64,000 nt of DNA from BOG-1112 sp964611335 (GCA_964611335.1 CAZSXR010000002.1:682001-746000), one strand, 5' to 3'. Counted from the stretch's first letter, positions 43,764 to 53,563 are shown. Program-made: numbers and translations. The notes: a model not told the origin generated them from the sequence alone.

Positions 43764-44495
43764 TCAAGAATTTCTGAATGCTATGGCTTCACCAATTAAA
43801 AGTCGGGCTCGTTTGATAATTTTTTTGTGAAGCTGATCTACTTGATGTTTGAATTCCTCAGAATCTTCAGAGGCTTTGGGTGGAATTATAGGCTGACTTA
43901 AAAAGTGAACGAGTTCGACCGGTCTTGGAATGAGAGTAAGGCCTACCCCTCTTGCAAAAAAGAGAGGGATTTTAAAATTTTTGTAAGCCCATTTAGTAAG
44001 AGCGTTTGGGTAAACATCGAAAAGATCGTCAGCTTTGGGGCAGGTTCCAATGATGATAGGAGTTTGTGTTTTTAGCGCGAGTTTTACAAAACCTTTTCTT
44101 TTTTCCCAGAGAATTTGATAGCGCTCGTTTGAGGGTCTCAACGCTTCTCTCATTCCTCCAGGGGCTACTGTTACTAATTCTTCATTTTCAAGTAGGCTTT
44201 CTGCGTTGGATTGATTCCCTTCAACACCTCCAAGTTGAGATGCGAGATTTCCAAGAACCGGTATTTTGAAAATCAAATGGTCAGCTAAGGACCTAGCAAT
44301 TCTTTCCTTTTCGTCATAAATAGCACAACCCAGCAAAGCAATATCATAGGTTGCTAAACTATGATTGACCGCCAATAACACTCGACCCTTTTCGGGAATA
44401 TGTTCCATTCCCACAACCTTGTGTTGGTGGTATTCCCTAAGTGATCTCAGGAAGGGGTGAACAATTTCTAAGTATTCTCTTTTCATTTGTTTCAT
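43764..44495 (-). CDS. Lysophospholipid acyltransferase family protein
   Basis: About 243 residues. Motifs LLAVNHSLATYDIALLG (H and D of the acyltransferase, though with one extra residue in between) and VAPGGMREAL with GGM are like the PlsC/DGAT-like glycerolipid acyltransferase superfamily. It would acylate a lyso-lipid. It converges with the lipoprotein gene. Substrate cannot be decided. Confidence 0.78.
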   Translation of the reverse strand: MKQMKREYLEIVHPFLRSLREYHQHKVVGMEHIPEKGRVLLAVNHSLATYDIALLGCAIYDEKERIARSLADHLIFKIPVLGNLASQLGGVEGNQSNAESLLENEELVTVAPGGMREALRPSNERYQILWEKRKGFVKLALKTQTPIIIGTCPKADDLFDVYPNALTKWAYKNFKIPLFFARGVGLTLIPRPVELVHFLSQPIIPPKASEDSEEFKHQVDQLHKKIIKRARLLIGEAIAFRNS

Positions 44496-44626
44496 ATTTA
44501 AACAACCATCTTCTTGCAGAGTGCTAAGTCTTTTTAACTATCGGAATTCAAGAAATTTATTTAACTCAAATACTACGCATAAAAAAAGCACGAGTATAAG
44601 TCAATGAAATTGAAGGAATATGAACA

Positions 44627-45688
44627 ATGATGAAGAATAAGATTTCTGTTAAAGTGATACATGACAGAAAGAGTATCAACAATTTAAAACTGGTACTCAG
44701 AAAACTTGAGAGTTGTGGCTTTACGGATATTCAATCTATTGAGTTTAACAAGCAAGATAAAGATATCAAAAAAACTGAAAACAAAAACTTAATTTTCCTC
44801 ATAGATGCAAGAGAAGAATTTATCTTTGATTATGGGTTAGTAAAAAGCTTTGTGAACAAGAATGTTCCACCGACGATTTTCCTCAGATACGACAAAGTAG
44901 CACGTCCGAAATCCCTAGTTTTAAGCGAAAATGGGGGCTTTCATTATTTAGACGATAAGGAGACCCTTCATTGGGCAGATTCCTTTTCATTTACAAAGGC
45001 AGCATTACTTGAAACAAATATCTATGTTTCTTTATTAGAGAAAGCGAAAGACATTGAAGAGTTTTTAGACTCCGTACTGATGCTTGCGCAAAGGGGAATT
45101 CCGGTTCCACAATGGAACGAGCAAAGGTTGAAACCATGTCTTTTCTTGGATAGAGATGGAATTCTTATCGAAGATTCAGGATATGTGGGGCATCCGAAAG
45201 ATGTAATTCTCATCAAAGATGTTATCCCGCTTATCTTGTGGGCAAAACAGCAGGGTTGGTATGTTATCGTAGTCAGCAACCAGTCTGGTATAGCTCGTGG
45301 CAAATTTACAAATTCCGATCTTCATGAGACGACGGAAGAGATCAAATCTCTCTTACGTAAATATGTTGCAGAGCCCGACGGATGGTATTACTGCCCTTTC
45401 TTGCCAAAAGGAAGCGTAGCAGCCTATGCCAAAAACAGCGTATCAAGAAAACCCCTACCTGGGCTCTTCCTTCAAGCGTCTATGGATTACCCCATAGATT
45501 TTGATAGGAGTTGGATGGTTGGCGATAAAATTTCAGATTGCGTCTCTTTATTAGGAATGCAAAGCTGCTTAGTCAAAGGCCGGTATCCACTACCCGATAC
45601 GGCTGGGAATGTATTTAACAATATTACAGAGCTTTTAGCACATATAAGTCGTGTTGCGGGTCTTGGATCACATCCAACTGTGAAATGA
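44627..45688 (+). CDS. gmhB: HAD hydrolase, D-glycero-D-manno-heptose-1,7-bisphosphate 7-phosphatase-like
   Basis: About 353 residues. The HAD part begins near residue 164 with CLFLDRDGILIEDSGYVG (DxD nucleophile), then VVSNQSGIARGKF and WMVGDKISDC. These match GmhB/HisB-N. The family zinc loop CPHHP...CxC is degraded to CPFLP and SVSRKP, with only one Cys left. The first 160 residues are an added domain I do not recognise. GmhB removes phosphate during ADP-heptose synthesis, consistent with waaF nearby. Confidence 0.75.
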   Translation: MMKNKISVKVIHDRKSINNLKLVLRKLESCGFTDIQSIEFNKQDKDIKKTENKNLIFLIDAREEFIFDYGLVKSFVNKNVPPTIFLRYDKVARPKSLVLSENGGFHYLDDKETLHWADSFSFTKAALLETNIYVSLLEKAKDIEEFLDSVLMLAQRGIPVPQWNEQRLKPCLFLDRDGILIEDSGYVGHPKDVILIKDVIPLILWAKQQGWYVIVVSNQSGIARGKFTNSDLHETTEEIKSLLRKYVAEPDGWYYCPFLPKGSVAAYAKNSVSRKPLPGLFLQASMDYPIDFDRSWMVGDKISDCVSLLGMQSCLVKGRYPLPDTAGNVFNNITELLAHISRVAGLGSHPTVK

Positions 45689-45689
45689 C

Positions 45690-45716
45690 TTGACAAGAAT
45701 TTACAATTTTTAGACA
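45690..45716 (+). promoter_or_regulatory. Candidate promoter for rplU-rpmA
   Basis: TTGACA is followed after 15 bases by TAGACA, a sigma-70-like pair upstream of rplU. The spacing is a little short. A small GTGG-CTAAT-CCAC hairpin lies between it and rplU. Confidence 0.4.
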
Positions 45717-45778
45717 GTAGCGCAGTTTTTGAGATTAAGTTTGTAAATTCGGTGGCTAATCCACGCGAGGTTTTTTCT

Positions 45779-46093
45779 ATGCAATATGCTGTTATTCAAG
45801 CAGGCGGTCATCAGTACCGCGTAAAAGTAGGTGACACTCTTCCAATTGACAGACTCAGTGGGGAAGTTGGCGATAAAGTTAGTTTTGACAAAGTTCTTCT
45901 CGTAAATGACGAAAAGGGCGTGAAGTTAGGCAAACCTTATCTTGCAAAAGCTCATGTTGAAGCGACGATTAAAGAACAAAAACGCGATGATAAAGTACTT
46001 GTTTTCAAATACAAGCGCCGCAAGAATTACAAGAAAATGCGTGGGCACAAACAGCCTATAACTGTAATCGAAATAGCTAACATTAGCGCTTAG
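45779..46093 (+). CDS. rplU: 50S ribosomal protein L21
   Basis: About 104 residues. MQYAVIQAGGHQYRVKVGD is the conserved L21 start, so I use this ATG rather than an upstream GTG that would add nine unrelated residues. The C-terminal KYKRRKNYKKMRGHKQ is also conserved. It heads the rplU-rpmA-obgE-nadD series. Confidence 0.97.
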   Translation: MQYAVIQAGGHQYRVKVGDTLPIDRLSGEVGDKVSFDKVLLVNDEKGVKLGKPYLAKAHVEATIKEQKRDDKVLVFKYKRRKNYKKMRGHKQPITVIEIANISA

Positions 46094-46122
46094 TTCTTAG
46101 GCGAATATACGAGGATAAAGAA

Positions 46123-46383
46123 ATGGCAACCAAAAAAGCTGGTGGTAGTACCAAGAACGGTCGAGATTCTAACGCCCAACGAAGAGGCGTCAAAGTATTC
46201 GGAAGTAGCACTGTAAAAGCCGGAAATATTATCGTACGCCAAGTTGGAAGTAGTTTCCATGCTGGTCCGAACGTAGGATGCGGAAAGGATTTTACTCTCT
46301 TCGCAAAAACTGCTGGAACAGTAGTTTTCGAGAGCTGGAGCCGAGATCGTCAACGTGTTCGTATCATTCCTGCCGACGTTTAA
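46123..46383 (+). CDS. rpmA: 50S ribosomal protein L27
   Basis: 86 residues. It starts MATKKAGGSTKNGRDSNAQR and contains GNIIVRQVGSSFHAG, conserved L27 motifs; the basic N-terminus reaches the peptidyl transferase centre. There is no extended Firmicute-type N-terminal prosequence. It lies 29 bases after rplU. Confidence 0.97.
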   Translation: MATKKAGGSTKNGRDSNAQRRGVKVFGSSTVKAGNIIVRQVGSSFHAGPNVGCGKDFTLFAKTAGTVVFESWSRDRQRVRIIPADV

Positions 46384-46425
46384 TCTCTCTATTTTCCTCA
46401 CAATTTTAATATATTAGGTATAGCG

Positions 46426-47469
46426 ATGCGTTTCATCGATCAAACTGAAATCTGGGTTTACTCAGGAAGTGGTGGTGATGGCATCGCTAGTTTTCGTCGT
46501 GCTCGAAATAAACCCCGATTAGGCCCTGATGGTGGCAGCGGCGGTGCTGGCGGTAGTGTCTATTTTAAAGCTGACCGTGGCATGAACACGCTTGCAACTC
46601 TTCGTTATAGAAGAGAATACCGCGCGAAAGATGGTGGCAAAGGGGGGGCGAATGAGCGTACAGGTCGCCGAGGCGAAGATATAACGATACAAGTCCCTCT
46701 TGGGACTATTATTTTTGATCATGCTTCAGGGGAAAAGCTAGGAGAGCTTACTGACACAAATTCTCTGTTGCTTATTGCGAAAGGTGGGGAGCCTGGTTTA
46801 GGCAATTCTGAATTTGTAACAGCAGTAAATCGCGCGCCGCAAAGTGCAACAAAAGGAGAAAAGGGTCTTAGTTTTCACCTTCGTTTAGAGCTAAAGGTTT
46901 TGGCTGATATAGGCCTTGCCGGCATGCCGAATGCTGGTAAATCCACGCTTCTTAGCAGACTAAGTCATGCCAAACCCAAAATTGCGGATTATCCTTTTAC
47001 AACGTTGCACCCTATGTTGGGAGTTGTGGAAGATAAAATCACTGGACGATCTTTTGTGGTAGCAGATATTCCTGGTCTTATAGAGGGGGCCAGCAAGGGA
47101 AAGGGCTTAGGATTTGAGTTTCTCCGTCATCTGGAGCGTAATAAGGTTATTGCGTATATTTTGGATGGATCTTTAGGAAAAGAGGCTCTCAAACATTACC
47201 ATGATTTGCAGCACGAATTGTATACTTACAATGAGGCTTTTCGTAGCAAGCAGGCTGTTGTTGTCCTTAACAAAGTAGATCTTTTGGATGAGGACGTCTT
47301 AGCAAAAACCCTTAAGAGTTTTGACTCTCTCAATATTCCGGTTGTTTCCATCTCTGCAGTAACAGGGCAAGGGCTCCGATTGTTGATTCAGACTTTTGGT
47401 GATGTTCTTGAGAAATTAAAGAGTGAAAATGAAGAAGAGTTCACATCAAAACCCCAGACTGAATCCTGA
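46426..47469 (+). CDS. obgE: GTPase Obg/CgtA
   Basis: A 347-residue GTPase. The Gly-rich Obg domain (FRRARNKPRLGPDGGSGGAGG) comes first. G motifs: GMPNAGKSTLLSR, DIPGLIEGAS, NKVDLL. It acts in 50S assembly and stress response. The classic order after rpmA. Overlaps nadD at the 3' end by about 40 bases. Confidence 0.97.
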   Translation: MRFIDQTEIWVYSGSGGDGIASFRRARNKPRLGPDGGSGGAGGSVYFKADRGMNTLATLRYRREYRAKDGGKGGANERTGRRGEDITIQVPLGTIIFDHASGEKLGELTDTNSLLLIAKGGEPGLGNSEFVTAVNRAPQSATKGEKGLSFHLRLELKVLADIGLAGMPNAGKSTLLSRLSHAKPKIADYPFTTLHPMLGVVEDKITGRSFVVADIPGLIEGASKGKGLGFEFLRHLERNKVIAYILDGSLGKEALKHYHDLQHELYTYNEAFRSKQAVVVLNKVDLLDEDVLAKTLKSFDSLNIPVVSISAVTGQGLRLLIQTFGDVLEKLKSENEEEFTSKPQTES

Positions 47470-48115
47470 GTTAATCTTATTTGGAGGGACTTTTGATCCT
47501 CCTCATAAGGGTCATAGTGATTGCGTTAAGTTTGTGAAAGAAAGCTTTCCTGAAGCAAAAATTGCAGTACTCCCAAGCTTTCAGGTACCTCTTACAAAAG
47601 ATCAAAATAAAATTATGCGAACATCTTTCGAAGACCGCTTCGAGATGTGTAACAGAGCCTTTGAAAAAGTAGCAGATTATATATGGGACTTTGAAAAAAA
47701 TCTAAGTACTCCAAGCTACACAGTGAATCTGCTTAACTATATTCAAAAACAATTTCCACAAAAACATCTTGGATTCTTGATGGGATTAGATCAGTTGAGA
47801 AAGTTTTCAACTTGGTATGAACCTATAAAAATTTTAAAATTAGCGTCTCTCATTGTTATTTCAAGACAGACAGAGGAATGGGAATCTGTTTTAAAAGAAT
47901 TTTCACACAACTTACATATCACAATTCAGAAAAATCACGCTTCTTTCATTGATATTCCTCCTTATTTCCCACTTTTCAAAATGAATAAAGAAACAACAGC
48001 TATTTCGAGTACACAACTGCGTGAGTTGTTGAATCTTCATGTAGAATCTGCGCAAAATTTTCTAGATTCAGAAGTCTTTCGTTACATAATCGAAAAAAAA
48101 TTGTATGCAGACTGA
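47429..48115 (+). CDS. nadD: Nicotinate-nucleotide adenylyltransferase
   Basis: About 228 residues. FGGTFDPPHKGHSDCVKF is the nucleotidyltransferase motif with HxGH; ISSTQLRELL near the end is the second signature. It makes nicotinate adenine dinucleotide for NAD. It starts inside the obgE 3' end and its own stop overlaps the comF-like start, giving tight coupling. A GTG two codons earlier is another start. Confidence 0.94.
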   Translation: MKKSSHQNPRLNPELILFGGTFDPPHKGHSDCVKFVKESFPEAKIAVLPSFQVPLTKDQNKIMRTSFEDRFEMCNRAFEKVADYIWDFEKNLSTPSYTVNLLNYIQKQFPQKHLGFLMGLDQLRKFSTWYEPIKILKLASLIVISRQTEEWESVLKEFSHNLHITIQKNHASFIDIPPYFPLFKMNKETTAISSTQLRELLNLHVESAQNFLDSEVFRYIIEKKLYAD

Positions 48116-48704
48116 AAGCAATGTGATGAATTCTTGTCTGATATGCCATAAAAAAACTTTTGAAAGATCAGCCCCTTTTCTTTGTAAATCTTGTGTTCAA
48201 ACGTTAGAGCCAGCGAAGTCACATGATGAGTTTTACAGTCTTTACAGATACAATTCAATTTTGAGAGAGCTTGTTCTCAAAGTAAAGATTCACGATAATT
48301 TTAGGGCTGTAGCCTGTTTAAATTATCTTTTTGTGAATAGTGATCTTTCCTCTTTTTTGGCGAAGTCTTGTGATTTTATAATTCCTGCTCCTTCAAGTTT
48401 ATGGTCACGTCTTCGGGGGAGAATAGATCTGGCATGGCTTTTGGCTACAGCACTATCTAAACAATATCATTGCCGAATAAGAGCAGCGCCAATTGGCCTT
48501 CATTGGCAACTGAGCAAGCGTTCAAAAATTTTGCATCGTGAAAAGTTGAAAGATGTGAGAGAAGCATTTTTTGGTGAATGGAAAGAAAAAACCTGTCTTA
48601 TTATTGATGATGTCGTGACATCAGGGTATACGCTCAGGCGTGTCGCTTCAAGAATCAAGAAAGAAAATTGTAAGTTCCTCACTCTAGGGAGTGCTTTCGT
48701 CTAA
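48105..48704 (+). CDS. comF: ComF family phosphoribosyltransferase-like protein
   Basis: About 199 residues. N-terminal CLICHKKTF and LCKSC form a zinc ribbon; a PRTase domain follows with CLIIDDVVTSGYTLRR as the PRPP loop. ComF family members are linked to DNA uptake and, in some bacteria, other processes. Starts inside nadD. A Met seven codons later is also a possible start. Confidence 0.85.
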   Translation: MQTESNVMNSCLICHKKTFERSAPFLCKSCVQTLEPAKSHDEFYSLYRYNSILRELVLKVKIHDNFRAVACLNYLFVNSDLSSFLAKSCDFIIPAPSSLWSRLRGRIDLAWLLATALSKQYHCRIRAAPIGLHWQLSKRSKILHREKLKDVREAFFGEWKEKTCLIIDDVVTSGYTLRRVASRIKKENCKFLTLGSAFV

Positions 48705-48757
48705 ATGACGGATTCAAAGCCCTAGGCTCAGCATCAAACTTAATTAAGGGATTCATA

Positions 48758-51397
48758 ATGGGAATGACTCAAAGCATATATCAAACGTCAAATATGACTC
48801 CCATGTTGCGTCAGTACTTTGATTTGAAAGGCGCTTGTTCGGATTCTGTACTTTTTTTCAGAATGGGAGATTTTTATGAGGTTTTTGGCGAAGATGCCGT
48901 TGAGGTTTCCAAAGTTCTAAATATCGTTTTAACGAAACGAGATAAGGGTGATGATTCTATTCCTTTTTGCGGAGTTCCTCATCACAGTGCTCGGAATTAC
49001 TGGCTTAAACTTCTCAAGCTTAATTTTAAAATAGCTATTGCGGATCAGGTGGAAGAAGCTTCTCAAGCAAAAGGACTTGTCAAAAGGGAACTTACAAAAT
49101 TTCTCACACCGGCATGCATTGATGACCTAGAAGGGTTGCAAAGCGACTCCCCAAATTATCTCATGTTTGTATATCAAGAGCCCGAAAGTAAAACATGGGT
49201 CATCGGTCTTGCAGATGTTTCTACAGGTGAGCTCAAAATTGGAGAAGTAGAAAACATAGAGGCTGTTGTTAAGGCAATAGAGACTTACAGGCCAAAAGAA
49301 GTGCTTTTGAGACGTTTTTTAACCCCTATTCTCAAAGAAAAATTAGATCATTATTTAGCGCAAGAAACTCTGCTTTTTACGGCAATGCCTGAAGCCATTT
49401 TGCGTGATGCAAAATCACAGAAAGATATAGTCTCGAAAGTCCTTGGTCCTGTTGATACTTTGCAAGTGCCTATTCCATCTAGAAGCAGTGCGGTTGCGGT
49501 TTTAGCTTCTTTGTTTACACATCTTAAGGATCTTAAATTTAGCCTAGATCCTTTTTTATCTGTTTCAGCTCTTTTTGAAAGCGAAAGAGCTACGTTGAAC
49601 AGTGCTGCTATTAATGATCTTGAAATCTTTAATACTGTACGACAGAATCAGCAAAAGGGTTCTCTTTTTTATGAGATCAACCATTGTTTGACTCCTATGG
49701 GAGCAAGACTGTTAAGATGGAGTCTTGTTCATCCTTTGCAAAACAAAGCACATATTGAAAAAATCCATGGCAGCGTGTTGGCTATCATTGGTCTTGGGGA
49801 AAAAAATATCGAAATCTTAAGAGCTCATCTTAAGGGTATTTCTGATATAGAGCGGTTAAATGTTAAATTGGTCTCAAAAAATATCAAACCTAAAGAACTT
49901 TCATCTATTCGAGAAAGTTTATCCAAAATACAGGAAATTTTAGAGTTTTTTAGACAAAATTCTAAGCTTTATTTTGACGGAGTTATAGAAGATTTTGTTA
50001 TCTCAAAAGATCTGAATAATCTTCTTTCCAATGCGTTGAAAACAGAAGTGGGAGGACTTGGAAGCGGAGATGAGATTTTTATCCAAGGTTTCGATAAAAT
50101 TCTGGATGAAAAAAATGAGCTTTCGAAAAATGGAGAGCAGAAAGTAGAAGAGTATCAAGAGCGACTTAAGAAAAAAACTGGAATTCAAAGTCTTAAAATC
50201 AAACATCATAAAAACTTTGGTCTTCTGGTTGAAATAACAAAGACACATTTATCTAAAGTTCCAGAAGAATTGATAAGACGACAAACCATGGTGAATTGTG
50301 AAAGGTTTGTTACGATTGAACTGCAAGAGCTCAGCGATGCACTTATGAGTGCCAAAGAAGATGCCATAGATCGAGAAGCTATCCTTTACGATTCTTTTTT
50401 GACTGAATTCGGAAGGAACTTTGGCATATTAAAAAAAATAAGTGCAAGTTTAGCTCTTTTTGACATGTATACAGCTTTCGCATGGGTAGCAATTCAAAAA
50501 AAATATTCTAAACCTGAAATTGTGACAGATTCCATTGAACTCAAATCTGTACGTCATCCTACAGTAGAAAGTTTTATTGGAAGTCATGCATTTAATCCGA
50601 ATGATATTTTTATGAATGAAAAGTGCAAACAGATTTTGATTACAGGCCCTAATATGGGTGGAAAATCCACTATTATGCGAACTGTAGCTATTTGTGCACT
50701 TTTAAATCAGAGCGGTAGTTTTGTTCCCGCTCTTTCTGCAAAATTACCAGTCTTCGATCAAATTTTTACAAGAGTCGGAGCCTCTGATGATCTTGTAAAA
50801 GGGTTGTCAACTTTCATGGTAGAAATGACAGAAACAGCAGGAATTCTCAGGCAGGCAACCAAAAACAGTCTTGTTATTTTTGATGAAGTGGGTCGAGGAA
50901 CTTCCACAGAAGATGGCTTAGCCATAGCGTCCGCTGTTCTCGAAAATTTAGCGACTAAAATCCTTAGTTGGACTTTTTTCGCAACTCATTATCATGAACT
51001 TGTAAATTTTTCTAAGTCCTTTCAAATTGTAAGAACTTATCAAACGGAGGTTATCAAAAGAAATGATGGGATTAAATTTACACATCGTTTGATAGAAGGA
51101 GCAAGTGGCAGCTCTTACGGAATTCAGGTGGCTAAATTAGCTGGAATTCCGGAAAATGTGATTAAAAGAGCTCATGAACTTTTAGATTCTATGTCGCCCA
51201 AAAATTTGAAAATTTCCGAACCCGCTATTAGAGAAAAAACACAAGCTAAGTTTAGTAAAATTAGTTCCTTGTTAGATGATATTAGTATCAATGAAATAAC
51301 CCCTATCCAGGCCTTTCATATTCTTTCTAAGCTCAAAGATGAGCATGAAGTTAAAGCCCCTAAAAATCCATTTCCTGATGGACAATCTTTGTTCTAA
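48758..51397 (+). CDS. mutS: DNA mismatch repair protein MutS
   Basis: 879 residues, the normal length for MutS1. The mismatch-binding F-x-E motif lies in FFRMGDFYEVFGEDA near residue 35. The Walker A is GPNMGGKSTIMR, Walker B is VIFDEVGRGTSTEDG, and THYHELVNF follows. It binds base mismatches and recruits MutL. ATG preceded by AAGGGA. Stop followed by the DksA-like gene in the same direction. Confidence 0.97.
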   Translation: MGMTQSIYQTSNMTPMLRQYFDLKGACSDSVLFFRMGDFYEVFGEDAVEVSKVLNIVLTKRDKGDDSIPFCGVPHHSARNYWLKLLKLNFKIAIADQVEEASQAKGLVKRELTKFLTPACIDDLEGLQSDSPNYLMFVYQEPESKTWVIGLADVSTGELKIGEVENIEAVVKAIETYRPKEVLLRRFLTPILKEKLDHYLAQETLLFTAMPEAILRDAKSQKDIVSKVLGPVDTLQVPIPSRSSAVAVLASLFTHLKDLKFSLDPFLSVSALFESERATLNSAAINDLEIFNTVRQNQQKGSLFYEINHCLTPMGARLLRWSLVHPLQNKAHIEKIHGSVLAIIGLGEKNIEILRAHLKGISDIERLNVKLVSKNIKPKELSSIRESLSKIQEILEFFRQNSKLYFDGVIEDFVISKDLNNLLSNALKTEVGGLGSGDEIFIQGFDKILDEKNELSKNGEQKVEEYQERLKKKTGIQSLKIKHHKNFGLLVEITKTHLSKVPEELIRRQTMVNCERFVTIELQELSDALMSAKEDAIDREAILYDSFLTEFGRNFGILKKISASLALFDMYTAFAWVAIQKKYSKPEIVTDSIELKSVRHPTVESFIGSHAFNPNDIFMNEKCKQILITGPNMGGKSTIMRTVAICALLNQSGSFVPALSAKLPVFDQIFTRVGASDDLVKGLSTFMVEMTETAGILRQATKNSLVIFDEVGRGTSTEDGLAIASAVLENLATKILSWTFFATHYHELVNFSKSFQIVRTYQTEVIKRNDGIKFTHRLIEGASGSSYGIQVAKLAGIPENVIKRAHELLDSMSPKNLKISEPAIREKTQAKFSKISSLLDDISINEITPIQAFHILSKLKDEHEVKAPKNPFPDGQSLF

Positions 51398-51460
51398 TCC
51401 GTAGTATTGAATACTTAAATCGGCATAATATGAAAATTGAATTGTTTACAAGGTATTAAT

Positions 51461-51916
51461 ATGCCAAATCTTTCTAAGCCCATTCCAAGCAGATCTAAAG
51501 AAGATGATATTGCAAAGTCAGATTTATTTACAAATGAAGAGTTAAAAAAATTTCGCGATCTTTTGATAAAAGAACGAGAGAAAATCCTATTCAAAGCCCG
51601 CGATACAGTTAAGGCTGGCAGTATTCGAGTTGATGCCAATGAGATGATGGATGAAGTGGATCTTGCAACTGTAACTATTGAGCAGGATCTAACTTTTAGA
51701 CTTCTTGATAGAGAAAGAAAACTTCTATTTGAAATTGAGCATGCGCTTATCAAAATAAAAAATGGTGAATTTGGCTATTGTGAAGGTACCGGAGAGCCTA
51801 TTCCAAAAAGAAGACTTGAACTTACACCATGGACACGCCATAGCGTTAAACATAAAGAGCAGTTAGAAAAACGAAAGAAGACTGGTCGAGGTGTTGCGGA
51901 TGAAGAACTCGACTAG
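51461..51916 (+). CDS. dksA: DksA/TraR-family protein without the zinc finger
   Basis: About 151 residues. I chose the ATG after AAGG; a TTG upstream would add eight residues. The helical hairpin carries DEVDLATVTIEQDL, like the DksA coiled coil. The C-terminal motif FGYCEGTGEPIPKRRL normally has four zinc cysteines; here only one Cys remains (C..T, then W..S). Zinc-less DksA paralogs are known in several proteobacteria. It would bind the secondary channel of RNA polymerase. Confidence 0.85.
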   Translation: MPNLSKPIPSRSKEDDIAKSDLFTNEELKKFRDLLIKEREKILFKARDTVKAGSIRVDANEMMDEVDLATVTIEQDLTFRLLDRERKLLFEIEHALIKIKNGEFGYCEGTGEPIPKRRLELTPWTRHSVKHKEQLEKRKKTGRGVADEELD

Positions 51917-51918
51917 GA

Positions 51919-53187
51919 TTAGGTGCAGAAAGACGGAGCTGCCGGTACATCGCTCTGATTGAGTAAATCACCAACTACAGACGAGTACGAACTACAGACT
52001 TGATCAATTTGGGTCTTGTTTTGTTTTCGTTGATCTTCAGTCATATTATTGTAGAAGTTTGTGATAGATGAATTTAACTTCGTGATGGCTTGGTTGCTAA
52101 GCTGTTGTTGAATAGCCTGGGACTGATTTGTCACACTCGTCCCAGTTTTTCCTACCTGATCTATAGAGTTTTGAATTGTTGTTTGAATCCCTTGAATTTT
52201 AGCAAGCATCGAAGGTGGGAATCCTACTATAGATGTAAGCGCTTGCTGGGTTACTCTTAGATCTACAGTAAGTGCTGTTAACATGGAGTTTGAATCCGTG
52301 AAATTCAGAATATTTTTTATATCATTAACCAAGAGAACTATTGAGTCGGCATATTTTTTTGCATCTTCTGTGCTTGTCGTACTTGATATTTTGATATTTT
52401 GTATGGCTAAAACACGCTGGTACAAATTGCTATTTGATCCTGCTTTAGTTGCGTTTGCGCTTACAGGTCCACTATTAGAGTATTGAATAACAGCATTAAA
52501 AATGATGGCTTCTAGCAGGTGTGCAATTCCAAATGCAAAATGTACTTGCGCGTGGTTTCCTATTTTTGAATCTGTCACTTTTGCACAGCTGTAACGAGAG
52601 TCGTTAATGCCGTCAGTTATACTTGTTTCTACGAAAGGGCATAAAAGAGCAATAGCTTGATTGAGCTTTCGCAGAGAGTTTACACTGCCTCTAGGAGTAG
52701 TTGAATCGGTATGGGTCCCTGGTTTAAATGGTAAGATGACATCAAGACCCGTGAAGTAAGATATAGTAGATATTTCTTTGGTTCCTAGTAAGGCATAATC
52801 TGCCTCTGTAAGGTTCACAACGTCAGCCAGAACTCCAAGAACATCCAGAACTTTGGTATTCTTTGAAGCGCCTGTTGCATTTGAACCTGTTACATTCAAA
52901 TCATTTGCAATTCTACTTGCTATAGAGAGAAGAGAAAGGTGAGCTTCGCTTACATAAATGCTTGCAAGCAGCTCTGCTGCATTTGTGTTATTGGGATTAC
53001 GGTTGTAAGCTTGAAGTGCAAAAAATTTTGCTTTCGGAAGTTTGTTTCGATCTTGTTCTACCTTTGCTCTTGCAAGAAGTACGTCTATGCGATTTTTGTC
53101 ATGCTCTGTGACAAATACAGAGTTAGGGTTGGGATTGACTCCACAGGAATAAATCACAAAGCAAAACGGAAGTAAAAAACGAAGCAT
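51919..53187 (-). CDS. Hypothetical lipoprotein with TPR-like N-terminal part
   Basis: About 422 residues. A signal peptide ends in VIYSCGVN, a possible lipobox, with GGGGG before the ATG. Residues about 35-75 look like one TPR pair (ARAKVEQDRNKLPKAKFFAL). The rest is rich in Asn, Thr and Ser with helical segments near the end (QSQAIQQQLSNQAITKL). No family recognised. It converges with the DksA-like gene and stops two bases from it. Confidence 0.7.
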   Translation of the reverse strand: MLRFLLPFCFVIYSCGVNPNPNSVFVTEHDKNRIDVLLARAKVEQDRNKLPKAKFFALQAYNRNPNNTNAAELLASIYVSEAHLSLLSIASRIANDLNVTGSNATGASKNTKVLDVLGVLADVVNLTEADYALLGTKEISTISYFTGLDVILPFKPGTHTDSTTPRGSVNSLRKLNQAIALLCPFVETSITDGINDSRYSCAKVTDSKIGNHAQVHFAFGIAHLLEAIIFNAVIQYSNSGPVSANATKAGSNSNLYQRVLAIQNIKISSTTSTEDAKKYADSIVLLVNDIKNILNFTDSNSMLTALTVDLRVTQQALTSIVGFPPSMLAKIQGIQTTIQNSIDQVGKTGTSVTNQSQAIQQQLSNQAITKLNSSITNFYNNMTEDQRKQNKTQIDQVCSSYSSVVGDLLNQSDVPAAPSFCT

Positions 53188-53198
53188 AAGATCCCCCT

Positions 53199-53492
53199 TT
53201 AATCGGCAAAAAATACTATGTTTTCACCAGGTTCGGTCGCATGATACTTGTCTTTATAAATTTTCTTTGCGTAGACTTTGGAAGTTTTTATCTTATTGAT
53301 TTCTTCTTCAAGTTCATCTGTCTCTTTGCGCAATTTAGCAACGGCTTCTAATAGTCGGTCTCTGCTTTTATTTAAAGCGCGATAATTCTCAACAGTCCCT
53401 TCTCCTCGAAAAATTCCCACCACTAGGACGGAAATCATCAGAAAAAGCCAGAACTTAAAAAAAGAAAATAAGATCGAGTCTCTTTTTTTCAT
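53199..53492 (-). CDS. ftsB: FtsB/DivIC-like septum formation initiator protein
   Basis: About 97 residues: one N-terminal membrane helix (FFKFWLFLMISVLVVGIF) and then a coiled coil (ALNKSRDRLLEAVAKLRKET). The end YKDKYHATEPGENIVFF with PGE is typical of the family. It acts in the divisome with FtsL and FtsQ. It lies between the lipoprotein and the uvrD-like gene; no cell-division genes are adjacent. Confidence 0.82.
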   Translation of the reverse strand: MKKRDSILFSFFKFWLFLMISVLVVGIFRGEGTVENYRALNKSRDRLLEAVAKLRKETDELEEEINKIKTSKVYAKKIYKDKYHATEPGENIVFFAD

Positions 53493-53563
53493 TCTTCCAT
53501 GATGTCTAATTCAATTTTTTAGATTATAGCACTGAACTTTGAAGTCTATCTATGGATTTTGTA

